Of a stretch of 26,118 nucleotides of DNA, positions 13,319 to 21,465 are shown in pieces; within the stretch, counting starts at the first letter, position 1, and each line of letters starts with the position of its first letter. Where the stretch lies: contig JAEZHY010000122.1 of assembly GCA_023416335.1 (NCBI GenBank), positions 1-26,118 on the forward strand, in the 5' to 3' direction. The notes under the pieces were generated by a model. That model was not told the DNA's origin and did no database searches. It saw only the letters and a list, made by a program, of their open reading frames with translations. Source of the DNA: Pseudomonadota bacterium. Its GTDB lineage: Bacteria; Desulfobacterota; Syntrophobacteria; Syntrophobacterales; Syntrophobacteraceae. The position numbers and the translations under genes were made by a program.

Positions 13319-15277
13319 ATGAGTCCCGACATGCCGACCCGTCGTGAGTTTATCAAAACGTCCGCAGTCCTCGCTTTAGGATTGCCTCTTATAGGTACGG
13401 GGTGTGAAAAGCCCGTCCCGAGAGCCGCGAATATGGATAAGAGAGTCATAGTCCTGGGTATAGACGGTTTTGACCCGAAGATGATGCAATCCCTGATGTC
13501 GCAGGGGGAACTTCCGTATTTCGCTTCGCTGGCGCGTTCGGGTCATTTTTCCTCGCTGGTCACCAGCAACCCTCCGCAGAGTCCCGTAGCCTGGTCGTGC
13601 ATTGCAACGGGCAACAATCCCGGCAAACACGGGGTCTATGATTTTCTCATCCGGAATCCCAAAAACTACCTTCCGGACCTTAGCGTCATCCGCGTAAAAA
13701 AGGGTGGTCTGCAGCTTTCAGGACCTTCTTTCACTCCTGCACGGCAATCACAAGCCTTTTGGGAGATCCTCTCGAAGGCGGGCATCGACTCAACTGTTTT
13801 AAGATGGCCGATGACGTTTCCGGCAGAAGAGGGGCCAGCCCGCGTGCTTGCAGGGCTGGGTGTTCCGGATATAAAAGGGGGGCTCGGCAGATATACTTAT
13901 TTCACGACGAAACTCGTGAAAAAAGACGAGGAGGGCGCTGAAAAAGTCGTACCCGTCAAGGTCTTCGAAAACCTGGTGAAAACGGAGATGGAAGGACCGG
14001 TTGTTGGCGGCTTTACCGGGAATAAGGCAGTCAAAATACCGTTGACCGTCCGGCTTGACCGGGAAAAAGGCCTTGCCGTCCTCCACCTGGATGGAAAAGA
14101 ATACGAAGTCAAAGAAAAAGCCTGGAGCCCGTGGATAAGGGTTAAATTCGACGTCGGCTTTTTCAGCAGCGTATATGGCACATGCAGGTTCTACCTGGAG
14201 GAGTTGAAGCCCTTCTTCTCGCTCTATTTGACCCCTGTCCAGGTGGATCCCCAGGCGCCTTGCTTCCCCATTTCACAACCGGCAAACTATGCATCTGAAC
14301 TGGCAACGAAGGTGGGCACCTACTACACTCTCGGCATCCCCGAGGATACGAAGGCCGTGACGGAGCATCGCCTCACCGAAGATGCTTTTCTGGGCATGTG
14401 CGACCAGATCGTGACCGAACAGGAAGCAATGTTCCGGCACGAACTGGCGAGGTTCAAACAGGGACTTCTGGCTACCGTGTTCTTCACCACGGACAGAATT
14501 CAGCACATATTCTGGGCCACCAGGGACCCTCTGCATCCGGCCTTCAACGAGCAGCTTGTGCAGGAATACGGGCAGGTGATGAAGGACTACTACTGCAGGC
14601 TCGATCGTGTCCTGGGGGAGGTCATGGATAAAGTGGACGAAAAGACGCTTCTGATCGTCTGCTCCGACCATGGATTCACTTCATTTCGCAAGGCTGTTCA
14701 TCTGAATACCTGGCTTGCCCGGAACGGTTTCATGACGCTCAAAAAAGAGCCGAGTGCTTCGGATACGCAGGGCGGGCCCCTTTTCCAGAATGTGGATTGG
14801 AAATCGACCAAAGCATATGCAATGGGGCTGGGCGGAATCTACATCAACCTGAAGGACCGGGAGGGCGAGGGCACGGTATCACGGGAAGAGTACCCGAAGG
14901 TGGTGAGTGCCGTCCGCGATCGGCTCCTCGAGTTCAGCGATCCTGCTACGAAGGAAAAGGTGGTGAAGGCTGCCTACCCGAGAAACGATATCTACAAAGG
15001 CCGTTTCGTGGAGGATGCCCCCGATCTGGTCGTGGGCTTTAACGATGGCTACCGCATGTCCTGGCAGACCGCAATCGGCGGTGCACCTGCCCTGCTTATC
15101 GAAGAAAACAATCAGAAATGGACGGGCGACCACTGCATGGACCCGTCGCTGGTTCCCGGCGTTCTTTTCATGAACCGGAAGATCGATCCGGAATCGCCCA
15201 GTGTCCTCGATATCGCGCCAACCGTGCTCAAATACTTCGGCCTTTCCGCGGATATGGACGGGCGATCGCTGATCTGA
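13319..15277 (+). CDS. Tat-exported type I phosphodiesterase / nucleotide pyrophosphatase-like protein
   Basis: A 652-residue protein of the alkaline-phosphatase superfamily. The N-terminus has a twin-arginine signal (PTRREFIKTSAVLALGLPLI, RR at 8-9) followed by GTGCEK, a poor but possible lipobox. The catalytic domain shows VIVLGIDGFDPKMM (metal Asp49), NPPQSPVAWSCIATGNNPGK with a Ser in the nucleophile position (about Ser88), KHGVYDF, FTTDRIQHIFWA and IVCSDHGF. This layout is typical of bacterial phosphodiesterase/pyrophosphatase-like AP enzymes of unassigned substrate. Folded export via Tat fits a metalloenzyme acting in the periplasm. ATG 13319 was preferred; ATG 13331 is also possible, and neither has a strong ribosome site. 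It ends 15 bp from the convergent cysN-like gene. Confidence 0.9.
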   Translation: MSPDMPTRREFIKTSAVLALGLPLIGTGCEKPVPRAANMDKRVIVLGIDGFDPKMMQSLMSQGELPYFASLARSGHFSSLVTSNPPQSPVAWSCIATGNNPGKHGVYDFLIRNPKNYLPDLSVIRVKKGGLQLSGPSFTPARQSQAFWEILSKAGIDSTVLRWPMTFPAEEGPARVLAGLGVPDIKGGLGRYTYFTTKLVKKDEEGAEKVVPVKVFENLVKTEMEGPVVGGFTGNKAVKIPLTVRLDREKGLAVLHLDGKEYEVKEKAWSPWIRVKFDVGFFSSVYGTCRFYLEELKPFFSLYLTPVQVDPQAPCFPISQPANYASELATKVGTYYTLGIPEDTKAVTEHRLTEDAFLGMCDQIVTEQEAMFRHELARFKQGLLATVFFTTDRIQHIFWATRDPLHPAFNEQLVQEYGQVMKDYYCRLDRVLGEVMDKVDEKTLLIVCSDHGFTSFRKAVHLNTWLARNGFMTLKKEPSASDTQGGPLFQNVDWKSTKAYAMGLGGIYINLKDREGEGTVSREEYPKVVSAVRDRLLEFSDPATKEKVVKAAYPRNDIYKGRFVEDAPDLVVGFNDGYRMSWQTAIGGAPALLIEENNQKWTGDHCMDPSLVPGVLFMNRKIDPESPSVLDIAPTVLKYFGLSADMDGRSLI

Positions 15278-15292
15278 TACTCCGGCGAAGGA

Positions 15293-16570
15293 TTACACTA
15301 TTATCCCGCCCCCGACCGGGGTCCCGTCACGCTCGATAACGAACCTTCCCATTTCGGGTATCAGCGAACATTTATCGAAGATCAAAGGCCTCTCCGACTC
15401 AATTGCACAGCGCGCAATCTCTCCAACGACGATCCGACCATCGTTCCTGTCTGCAGAATCATCGCCCGGGTCGAGTACTTCTTCGAGGGAAATCCTGACC
15501 CGAACTTCCTGGGTAGCGCATCGGAGAATAACCGGATCGCCGCTTTCGTATGTGTCCTGGAACCAGAACAGGTTTGCCTGAAAACGGGTCCCCGTTTGCG
15601 GCCGCTCCCCGGAAACGAAAACGTCCCCGCGCCGGATGATGTCGTTGCTCTTCACTACGAGGCCGACCGCATCTCCGTAAGAAGCGCTTCCGATATCCTT
15701 GTGTGGATATTTCCGGACAGCGCCGACGGCGACCGGAGTATCTGCAGGCAAGAGCTGCATCTTCATCCCCGTGCTTATTGAACCCGATTCAACCCTTCCT
15801 GCTGCGATTGTCTCTCCGTCGATCTCGTAAACGTCCTGGACCGGGAAACGGAAAGGGCGCTCTTCGAGAGGTCTGGATTCGAAACTCCCAAGCGCCTCCA
15901 CGAGAATCGGGCCGGAATACCAGGGCATTGACGGGCTGCGGGATGCCATGTTTTCACCGGTCAGTGCCGAAACAGGTATTACTGCGTGTGGAGCCAGTGC
16001 AAGGGAGGCAAAGAGTCGATCGATATCGGCGTACAGCCCGCTGAATATTGTCTGCTCGTAACCGACTGCGTCCATTTTGTTGACGACGACACAAATGTCG
16101 CGGATTCCGACCATGTGCAAAAGCCGGAGATGGCGCTTGGTCTGTTCACGGATGCCCTGGCCCGCATCGACGATCAGGATTGCCGCTTCGGCATAGGAAG
16201 CCCCGGTTACCATATTGCGGATGAATTCGCGGTGTCCCGGAGCATCGATGATCACGTACGGTCTGCCGGCGGCACGGAAGAAGATCTGCGCAGTGTCTAT
16301 GGTGATCCCGCGTTGCCGTTCTTCCTCGAATGAGTCGAGTACGAAGGCAAATTCCTCCTGGTGGCGGCCGTTTTCTATGGAGCTTTGCCTCATCTCTTCA
16401 TAGCGTTCCTGCGGCAATGCACCGCAGTCATACAAAAGCCGGCCGATAAGGGTGCTCTTGCCGTGGTCGATATGGCCCGCTACAACGATCGGGAATGCCC
16501 GCTTTCCATCGTCTGCCAAAACTCGCCTTTGCTCCTTTGGGTTTGCTTCTGTTTCGTTACATATAACCAA
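15293..16570 (-). CDS. cysN: CysN-like sulfate adenylyltransferase GTPase subunit
   Basis: A translation-factor GTPase of about 425 residues. In sulfate activation, CysN hydrolyses GTP to drive CysD-catalysed APS formation. GTPase motifs in order (numbered from TTG 16570): G1 GHIDHGKST at about 32-40, G2 RGITIDTAQ at about 87-95, G3 DAPGH at about 109-113, G4 NKMD at about 164-167, and a G5-like VSALTGEN. Two beta-barrel domains follow, and there is no APS-kinase (CysC) extension. The G1 sequence is EF-Tu-like rather than the GSVDDGKS of E. coli CysN. The start is unresolved: no ATG precedes the P-loop. TTG 16570 overlaps cysD by 14 bp, TTG 16519 has AAGGAG upstream, and GTG 16627 gives a long overlap. 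It is coupled to the cysD-like gene. Confidence 0.82.
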   Translation of the reverse strand: MVICNETEANPKEQRRVLADDGKRAFPIVVAGHIDHGKSTLIGRLLYDCGALPQERYEEMRQSSIENGRHQEEFAFVLDSFEEERQRGITIDTAQIFFRAAGRPYVIIDAPGHREFIRNMVTGASYAEAAILIVDAGQGIREQTKRHLRLLHMVGIRDICVVVNKMDAVGYEQTIFSGLYADIDRLFASLALAPHAVIPVSALTGENMASRSPSMPWYSGPILVEALGSFESRPLEERPFRFPVQDVYEIDGETIAAGRVESGSISTGMKMQLLPADTPVAVGAVRKYPHKDIGSASYGDAVGLVVKSNDIIRRGDVFVSGERPQTGTRFQANLFWFQDTYESGDPVILRCATQEVRVRISLEEVLDPGDDSADRNDGRIVVGEIARCAIESERPLIFDKCSLIPEMGRFVIERDGTPVGGGIIV

Positions 16571-17363
16571 GGGCGCGAAGCTTTTGCATGGTATAGAGGT
16601 TTTCCTTGTCCTGGGCCCTCCCTGCACGCTCCGAAGCCTCTGATTCCGCTATTTCGGATATGATCTCGTCAATTGTCGATGCATCGGAATCGATCTGCGA
16701 GCAGCAGGGAAGGCAGCCTATGCTCCGAAACCGCTTTCCTCCCCTGCTCCTGTAAAGATCCACGACAGGTATATCTTCCCGTTTGATGTAGCGCCAGATA
16801 TCCGTTTCGGTAAAATGCAGGATCGGATGAACGCGGTAGTGTTCGTCTTCGCGTGTGAAGGAATTGTACTGGTCCCAGAGTTCTGCCGGCTGGTTTTCAT
16901 AGTCCCATTGGAAAGAGGCATCTCGCGGCGAGAAATACCGCTCCTTGGCTCTTATGCCGTGTTCGTCCCGGCGAATCCCCAACATTACGGCCTGAAACCC
17001 GAAATGCTCGATGGTCTGCTTGAGGGCATTGGTCTTTAGTTCGGTGCAGCACTCCAGTTTCATTCCCGTGCCCGGACCCATCCCCGCGGCAATCGCCTCT
17101 TCATTGCGGCTTACGATGACTTCAAAATTCCATTGGCGTGCGAGATAGTCCCTGAATTCATACATTTCCGGAAACTTGTAGCCCGTATCGATATGAATTA
17201 CCGGAAACGGGAAGCCCCCGAAGAAAGCCTTTCGTACCAGGCAGAGGAGGGTTGTCGAATCCTTCCCCATCGACCAGAGCACTGCCATGCGCCCTTTAAA
17301 CTTTTGATAGGCCTCTCTTATTACATAAACGGCTTTGTTTTCCAGCCCGTCGAGATAGTCCAC
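16557..17363 (-). CDS. cysD: CysD-like sulfate adenylyltransferase PP-loop subunit
   Basis: A 268-residue PP-loop nucleotidyltransferase of the CysD/PAPS-reductase superfamily. It has the ATP-binding PP-loop WSMGKDSTTLL (about 31-36), FPVIHIDTGYKFPEMYEFRD, CCTELKTNALK, IRRDEHGIRAKER and the CysD-type ending (RSIGCLPCC, then SERAGR and LRALGYM). It would form APS from ATP and sulfate with the GTPase encoded just downstream. I chose GTG 17363 because AGGAG lies 5 nt upstream and the N-terminus then matches CysD length before the PP-loop. An ATG at 17501 has no ribosome site and adds about 46 unconserved residues. The extra Cys cluster at about 217-221 is noteworthy. No APS kinase or APS reductase is adjacent. 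Confidence 0.82.
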   Translation of the reverse strand: MDYLDGLENKAVYVIREAYQKFKGRMAVLWSMGKDSTTLLCLVRKAFFGGFPFPVIHIDTGYKFPEMYEFRDYLARQWNFEVIVSRNEEAIAAGMGPGTGMKLECCTELKTNALKQTIEHFGFQAVMLGIRRDEHGIRAKERYFSPRDASFQWDYENQPAELWDQYNSFTREDEHYRVHPILHFTETDIWRYIKREDIPVVDLYRSRGGKRFRSIGCLPCCSQIDSDASTIDEIISEIAESEASERAGRAQDKENLYTMQKLRALGYM

Positions 17364-17527
17364 CGGTGCTCCTGTTGCAGGGTGCCGGTCATCGGCAGCG
17401 AGACGACCGGAGAAAATCCACAAAAGATATAAGTCTGGTACCGTAGTGAGTTGGCAACTTTCGGTCTGCTGCCCGCTGAAATAGTTTGGCAGGTCCTTCA
17501 TGAATTGTCGATTTCGAATAATTGAAT

Positions 17528-17770
17528 TTATCCAACTATCCTGCCATTTTTCAGAGTTGCGTCACCATGGCCTTTTTCGAGCTTCTTCAACAAACGAGCA
17601 TTTGAAGATGTTTCCTGCATCTCAAAATCGCAGGTCAGACTGTCCTCTTCGAGCTTTCGCAAAGCAAGGGTCTCAATCAGGTTCGCAATGCTGCGGTTAT
17701 CGTTAATGGCGGCACGATTAAATATTTCGTAAACCTCGTCACTCAGCTGCAAAATGATTGTTTTAGGCAT
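17528..17770 (-). CDS. Ribbon-helix-helix antitoxin-like protein, orphan
   Basis: An 80-residue protein. The N-terminus is a beta strand and two helices (KTIILQLSDEVYEIFNRAA, then NRSIANLIETLALRKLEE), a ribbon-helix-helix DNA-binding dimer of the CopG/RelB-like kind. The C-terminal part (ARLLKKLEKGHGDATLKNG) resembles tails of antitoxins paired with RelE/ParE toxins. No toxin frame follows: the 165 bp before the cysD start contain no recognisable toxin. Start ATG 17770 has a GGAAAA-type ribosome site. It could act as an autonomous repressor or be the surviving half of a decayed module. Confidence 0.75.
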   Translation of the reverse strand: MPKTIILQLSDEVYEIFNRAAINDNRSIANLIETLALRKLEEDSLTCDFEMQETSSNARLLKKLEKGHGDATLKNGRIVG

Positions 17771-17796
17771 TTGTATTTTTCCAATTCATTCTGAAC

Positions 17797-17823
17797 CAGG
17801 TTATTCAGACGAATCTTAACCTG
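17797..17823. repeat. Inverted repeat between lysR and the RHH gene
   Basis: CAGGTTA (17797-17803) and TAACCTG (17817-17823) can form a stem with an inner ATTC/GAAT. It lies 27-53 bp upstream of the RHH antitoxin start and could be its autoregulatory operator, or a weak terminator of lysR. No U-tract follows on the minus strand. Confidence 0.35.
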
Positions 17824-17857
17824 ATTTTAGTGCGATGTGGTGCTGCATATTGCGGAA

Positions 17858-18778
17858 TCAGACAGGGCCTGTGGACGGGGCCTCCGGCACTCTCGACCTG
17901 ATTTTCATCAACGCTTCGACCACTTCCCGCAGGCCAGGTCCCAGCGGTTTGTCGCGGCGAAGCACAACTCCCAACTTGCGGTGCAGCGGTGGAGAGAGAA
18001 AGCGCACGAGCAATTCGTCACCGGGCTGGTTGTCCGCAACGGCCAGATACGGAAGTATGGCGCATCCCAGTCCCGCACTCACAAGTTTCTTTATCGCTTC
18101 GATACTGCCCAGTTCCATGATCGGCTTCGCGGACACTCCTCCCTTGACGAACCAGTCATCGATGACGTTGCGCGTGTGCCCGCCGGACTCGTAGAGAAGG
18201 AGGGGTAAATCGAAAAGGGCCGGAGCGGTTGCCTCTACCGGAATTTGCATACGGTCGCGCGGAAAAATGGCGATCAACTCGTCGTCGAACGCCGACACTA
18301 CTTCGAACATTTTTCCCGGCGCCGGTAGAGTTACCAGCCCCACATCAAGCGTGTTTCCCTGCAGCGAATTCAGTATGTCCGACGCATTGCCTGTTCGAAC
18401 CGTTATCTCGAGAAACGGGAACCTGGTTCGCAGGTCGCGCAGCACCGCAGGCAACAGGTAAATGCAGGCGGTTGCACCCGTGCCCAGCCGGACCTTTGCG
18501 ATCCCCCCTTCCCGGTGATACGCCATTGCGCTTTCCGCGTTCTCGACCGCTTCCCTGATCTTCTGAAAGTGTTTCAGCAGGTCGAGACCGGCGGCAGTGG
18601 GATGGGCCCGTTTCCCTACGCGTTCGACAAGGCGCACTCCGAGGCGTGATTCCAGTTGCTTGATTTTCAGGCTTACTGCAGGCTGTGTCAGATTCAAGCG
18701 ACGAGCTGCGGCGGAGAAGCTGCCAAGTTGCAGCACTTCCGAGAAAGTCTGAAGCTGGTCGAGGTTGAGATTACCCAT
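17858..18778 (-). CDS. LysR family transcriptional regulator
   Basis: A 306-residue regulator of usual LTTR length. Residues about 5-65 are the winged HTH (LDQLQTFSEVLQLGSFSAAA, then LTQPAVSLKIKQLESRLGVR). From about residue 90 the periplasmic-binding-like effector domain begins (VRLGTGATACIYLLPAVLRD, then GNTLDVGLVTLP and SAGLGCAILPYLAV). It is divergent from the GNAT/MFS pair with a 163-bp gap, the classic layout in which an LTTR controls the divergent genes and itself. Its effector is unknown. Downstream on the same strand lie the orphan RHH gene and cysDN, so a CysB-like role is conceivable but unsupported by specific motifs. Confidence 0.93.
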   Translation of the reverse strand: MGNLNLDQLQTFSEVLQLGSFSAAARRLNLTQPAVSLKIKQLESRLGVRLVERVGKRAHPTAAGLDLLKHFQKIREAVENAESAMAYHREGGIAKVRLGTGATACIYLLPAVLRDLRTRFPFLEITVRTGNASDILNSLQGNTLDVGLVTLPAPGKMFEVVSAFDDELIAIFPRDRMQIPVEATAPALFDLPLLLYESGGHTRNVIDDWFVKGGVSAKPIMELGSIEAIKKLVSAGLGCAILPYLAVADNQPGDELLVRFLSPPLHRKLGVVLRRDKPLGPGLREVVEALMKIRSRVPEAPSTGPV

Positions 18779-18780
18779 GA

Positions 18781-18799
18781 TGATAAAATTATCTTATCA
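18781..18799. promoter_or_regulatory. Dyad next to lysR start, possible autoregulatory site
   Basis: TGATAA-N7-TTATCA is a perfect 6+6 dyad in AT-rich DNA beginning 3 bp upstream of the lysR start codon. Symmetric AT-rich dyads are typical LTTR targets, but this one does not fit the strict T-N11-A layout and would overlap the leader. Confidence 0.35.
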
Positions 18800-18941
18800 A
18801 AAACATAAAATCAATAAATTTGATTTTGCTTTTCGGGCGAGATATCCTGCTCCCAATAATCACGAATAGAGGTGCAAATCCGTCCAATCCTGGGAAAAGG
18901 GCGGATTCGTCTGCACCACTGGAAGTCGAAAGGAGAACGGA

Positions 18942-19478
18942 GTGGTCCCTGTTGTTCCAATAATTCGCACGTGCGAGCCCCGCGACGTGCCGTCTGTTAC
19001 TCAGATATACGCGCACCACGTCCTTTACGGGCTCGCCTCATTCGAGGAAGAACCGCCCGATGTGGTGGAAATGGAAAGACGGCGTGCACAGATTCTTGCC
19101 CGAGGCTTTGTCTACCTGGTTGGCGAGGTCGAGGGAGAAATCGTCGGTTATGCCTATGTCGCTCCCTATCGTTCACGTCCTGCTTATCGATATACCGTCG
19201 AAAATTCCGTCTACGTGCATCCTGATTTTCTGCGCCAGGGAATCGGGCATGTCCTTTTGAGCAATTTGATCGATCAATGCGAACAAAAAGGCTTTCGCCA
19301 GATAGTCGCAGTGATAGGAGACTCGGCTCACCACGCATCAATTGGTTTGCACGAAAGGCTTGGGTTCCGATTGGCAGGGACCCTCTACTCCGTCGGCTTC
19401 AAGTTCGGGCGATGGGTAGACACTGTGCTGATGCAGCGGGAACTGGGCGATCCGACTGGAATGGGGTTGCCCGGGTAA
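18942..19478 (+). CDS. GNAT N-acetyltransferase, phosphinothricin acetyltransferase-like
   Basis: A 178-residue acetyl-CoA-dependent acetyltransferase. The order of segments matches the Pat/Bar-like group: IRTCEPRDVPSVTQIYAHHV, then GLASFEEEPPDVVEM, then VGYAYVAPYRSRPAYRYTVE. The acetyl-CoA motif follows as VYVHPDFLRQGIGHVLL (RQGIGH), and the end includes ASIGLHERLGF. These enzymes acetylate amino groups of small molecules such as phosphinothricin or methionine sulfone/sulfoximine; the true substrate here is unknown. The start is GTG 18942, decided by AGGAG 6 nt upstream. The MFS gene begins 68 bp downstream, so acetylation plus export may form one detoxification unit under the divergent LysR. 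Confidence 0.9.
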   Translation: MVPVVPIIRTCEPRDVPSVTQIYAHHVLYGLASFEEEPPDVVEMERRRAQILARGFVYLVGEVEGEIVGYAYVAPYRSRPAYRYTVENSVYVHPDFLRQGIGHVLLSNLIDQCEQKGFRQIVAVIGDSAHHASIGLHERLGFRLAGTLYSVGFKFGRWVDTVLMQRELGDPTGMGLPG

Positions 19479-19546
19479 CACAACGATTGCTTCAGGATTT
19501 TGAACTCGGTAAACAGGATGCCGATTCCGATCGAGGGCCGCTTCCG

Positions 19547-20815
19547 ATGCATGATTCCAACCGTGACTGGCGATGGCTCACTCTTTTTTGCATGGCCCGG
19601 GCAGCCTTCAGCTTCATATTCATGAGCTATTCGGCAGCGTTGCCGCTTCTCAGGGAACAATGGGCGATGAGCCCTACCAGGGCGGGAATGATTCAGTCGG
19701 CATGGCACCTGGGCTATCTGGTATCCCTGTTTGTCGTCGGGTTGCTTGGGGACCGGTTCGGAGCAAAACGGGTCTACCTCTGGAGTTCCGTAGTCGCGGG
19801 CGTCAGTGCCCTGGTATTTGCCTCATTTGCTTCCGGCTTTGTGTCCGGGCTGGTTCTGTATGGGATTTGCGGACTCTGCTCGGGAGGATCGTACACGCCG
19901 GGGCTGACCCTCCTGGCGGAAAATTTTCCGCCTGCGAGCAGAGGGCGGGCCATGGGCTTCTATCTCGCTTCGGGCTCTTTGGGGTATGCGCTCTCGGTAA
20001 TATTCTCGGGCATGCTTTTTCCTGTGGGCGGATGGCGCCTCGCTTTTCTGGTCACCGGCAGCATGCCGTGTTTCGGACTCCTTCTGTCACTGTGGTGTCT
20101 TCGCCATACTCCAAACCGGGTTTATGCCGGATCCGCCGTCTCAAACCTGAGATATTCACTGACCACGGTAGTGAAGGATAAGCCCGTTCTTTTGTCGATG
20201 CTCTCCTATACATTCCACAGTTGGGAACTCCTCGGGCTCTGGGCCTGGCTGCCGGCGTATCTTGCCGCTGCGGCCCAGGCCTCCGGGACAGCCGGTAACG
20301 CTGCCTATGCTGTCGAATATGCCGTCGCCCTCTCCGGGCTGACATATTTTACAAGCATGCTCGGCAGCTTCATCGGAGGGATTCTCTCCGACCGCTGGGG
20401 AAGGTCCGCAAGCATCCTGCTCTTCTCATGCGTGAGCCTCACGTTCTCCTTCACCTTCGGCTGGATGTTCGGTGGGCCGCTGACGATCCTGTTTGCGGCG
20501 GCAGCCATCTATAATCTTGTTTCCATCGCCGATTCCTCGATACATTCCACGGCACTGACCGAACTCGTCAAACCGCAAAACATCGGTGCTGCCTATGCCG
20601 TGCGTTCCGTGCTGGGATTTGGCGCGGGCGCAATCAGTCCCATGTTTTTCGGCCTGATGATAGACCTCGGGCGAAGCGGCACGATGGGTTCTGAGTATCT
20701 GGGCTGGGGGTTGGCCTGGACTTGTCTCGGGTTGGGCGCCCTGCCGGGGCCGCTTATGAGTTGGCGCCTGCGGCGGCGTCCCGAGGCGAGGTTGATGGCC
20801 GGGGGGCTGGGGTAG
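19547..20815 (+). CDS. Major facilitator superfamily transporter
   Basis: A 422-residue inner membrane transporter with about 12 hydrophobic segments. The MFS loop 2-3 motif A appears as GDRFGAKRV near residue 67, and the half-domain repeat appears as LSDRWGRSASI near residue 280. Other family segments are SPTRAGMIQSAWHLGYLVSL and FPPASRGRAMGFYLASGSLG. I chose ATG 19547 (MHDSNRDWRW) with GAGGG upstream; the frame stays open upstream, overlapping the GNAT gene, but that extension is not MFS-like. Its substrate cannot be read from sequence; uptake and efflux members look alike. It probably shares a transcript with the GNAT gene. Confidence 0.9.
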   Translation: MHDSNRDWRWLTLFCMARAAFSFIFMSYSAALPLLREQWAMSPTRAGMIQSAWHLGYLVSLFVVGLLGDRFGAKRVYLWSSVVAGVSALVFASFASGFVSGLVLYGICGLCSGGSYTPGLTLLAENFPPASRGRAMGFYLASGSLGYALSVIFSGMLFPVGGWRLAFLVTGSMPCFGLLLSLWCLRHTPNRVYAGSAVSNLRYSLTTVVKDKPVLLSMLSYTFHSWELLGLWAWLPAYLAAAAQASGTAGNAAYAVEYAVALSGLTYFTSMLGSFIGGILSDRWGRSASILLFSCVSLTFSFTFGWMFGGPLTILFAAAAIYNLVSIADSSIHSTALTELVKPQNIGAAYAVRSVLGFGAGAISPMFFGLMIDLGRSGTMGSEYLGWGLAWTCLGLGALPGPLMSWRLRRRPEARLMAGGLG

Positions 20816-20876
20816 GCCTAAAAAATCGGCGGTGTCGATTCCGTATGCTGATGGGGGAGCGTATCCATGACAGGAT

Positions 20877-21101
20877 TCATCTGGAGAACCGTTCAGTGAT
20901 TTCCGAAAATACCTCCTCGTCTGGGATGGGATTCACTTTGCCGGTACGTACTTCTTCGTGCCTTCTTTTTGCGGTTTCCAGCCATTTTGCGCTAATTGCT
21001 GCATCCGGTGCAATGAGACTGCGCAAAAGAGAATCGGCGATGAAAGCGCGTTCTTCGACGGGAAGGGAAAGGAGTTCCTCGATCAGTTTCTTGGTAGTCA
21101 T
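20877..21101 (-). CDS. Addiction-module antitoxin component, orphan
   Basis: A 74-residue acidic helical protein: KKLIEELLSLPVEERAFIAD, then SLLRSLIAPD, then KWLETAKRRHEEVRTGK and a PDEEVFSEI tail. This is the pattern of the small addiction-module antitoxin family that pairs with RelE/ParE toxins. Start ATG 21101 has GAGG 6 nt upstream; the longer in-frame start is less likely. The toxin normally follows immediately, but only about 60 bp separate the stop from the convergent MFS gene end, so no partner is present. Confidence 0.8.
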   Translation of the reverse strand: MTTKKLIEELLSLPVEERAFIADSLLRSLIAPDAAISAKWLETAKRRHEEVRTGKVNPIPDEEVFSEITERFSR

Positions 21102-21156
21102 TATAGCCCTCAAGTGTCCACAGCCGCGAGAGTTAAAGGTTTTACGCCTTTCTCCG

Positions 21157-21375
21157 CTATTTTAGATCTCTTTGGACATCTTCGAAAAGCAAATCCGGCT
21201 CATACGCCCGCTCCTCAAAGGCGGCCAGATCGTCGGCATCATCAGCCAGGAGAAGCTTCACAGCTTCATTGACCAATTCGGAAATAGTACGATTCGAATC
21301 GGCGGCCTTGAATTTAAGAGCGGAGTGGATTTGCGAATCCAGATATACAGTGGTTGGCGTCTTCGTTGTTTTCAT
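21157..21375 (-). CDS. CopG/RHH family antitoxin, orphan, shortened C-terminus
   Basis: A 72-residue antitoxin: TTVYLDSQIHSALKFKAAD, then NRTISELVNEAVKLLLADD (ribbon-helix-helix), then the linker DLAAFEERAYEP and FEDVQRDLK. Family members I know usually continue a few residues, ending like DLKRRGKI. Here a TAG stop follows DLK, and the next codons still read R-R-K before another stop, suggesting a late nonsense change. Its usual RelE-type toxin would follow; instead there are 55 bp and then another antitoxin gene. The ribosome site is weak. Confidence 0.75.
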   Translation of the reverse strand: MKTTKTPTTVYLDSQIHSALKFKAADSNRTISELVNEAVKLLLADDADDLAAFEERAYEPDLLFEDVQRDLK

Positions 21376-21465
21376 TCAGCAATCCAGTGTACGGATCTTC
21401 ACTTGGAGTCTCCGAGGGCGAGGTTTCCAATGCGGAATATTCTGAGAGATAACCGCGTCAGTACG

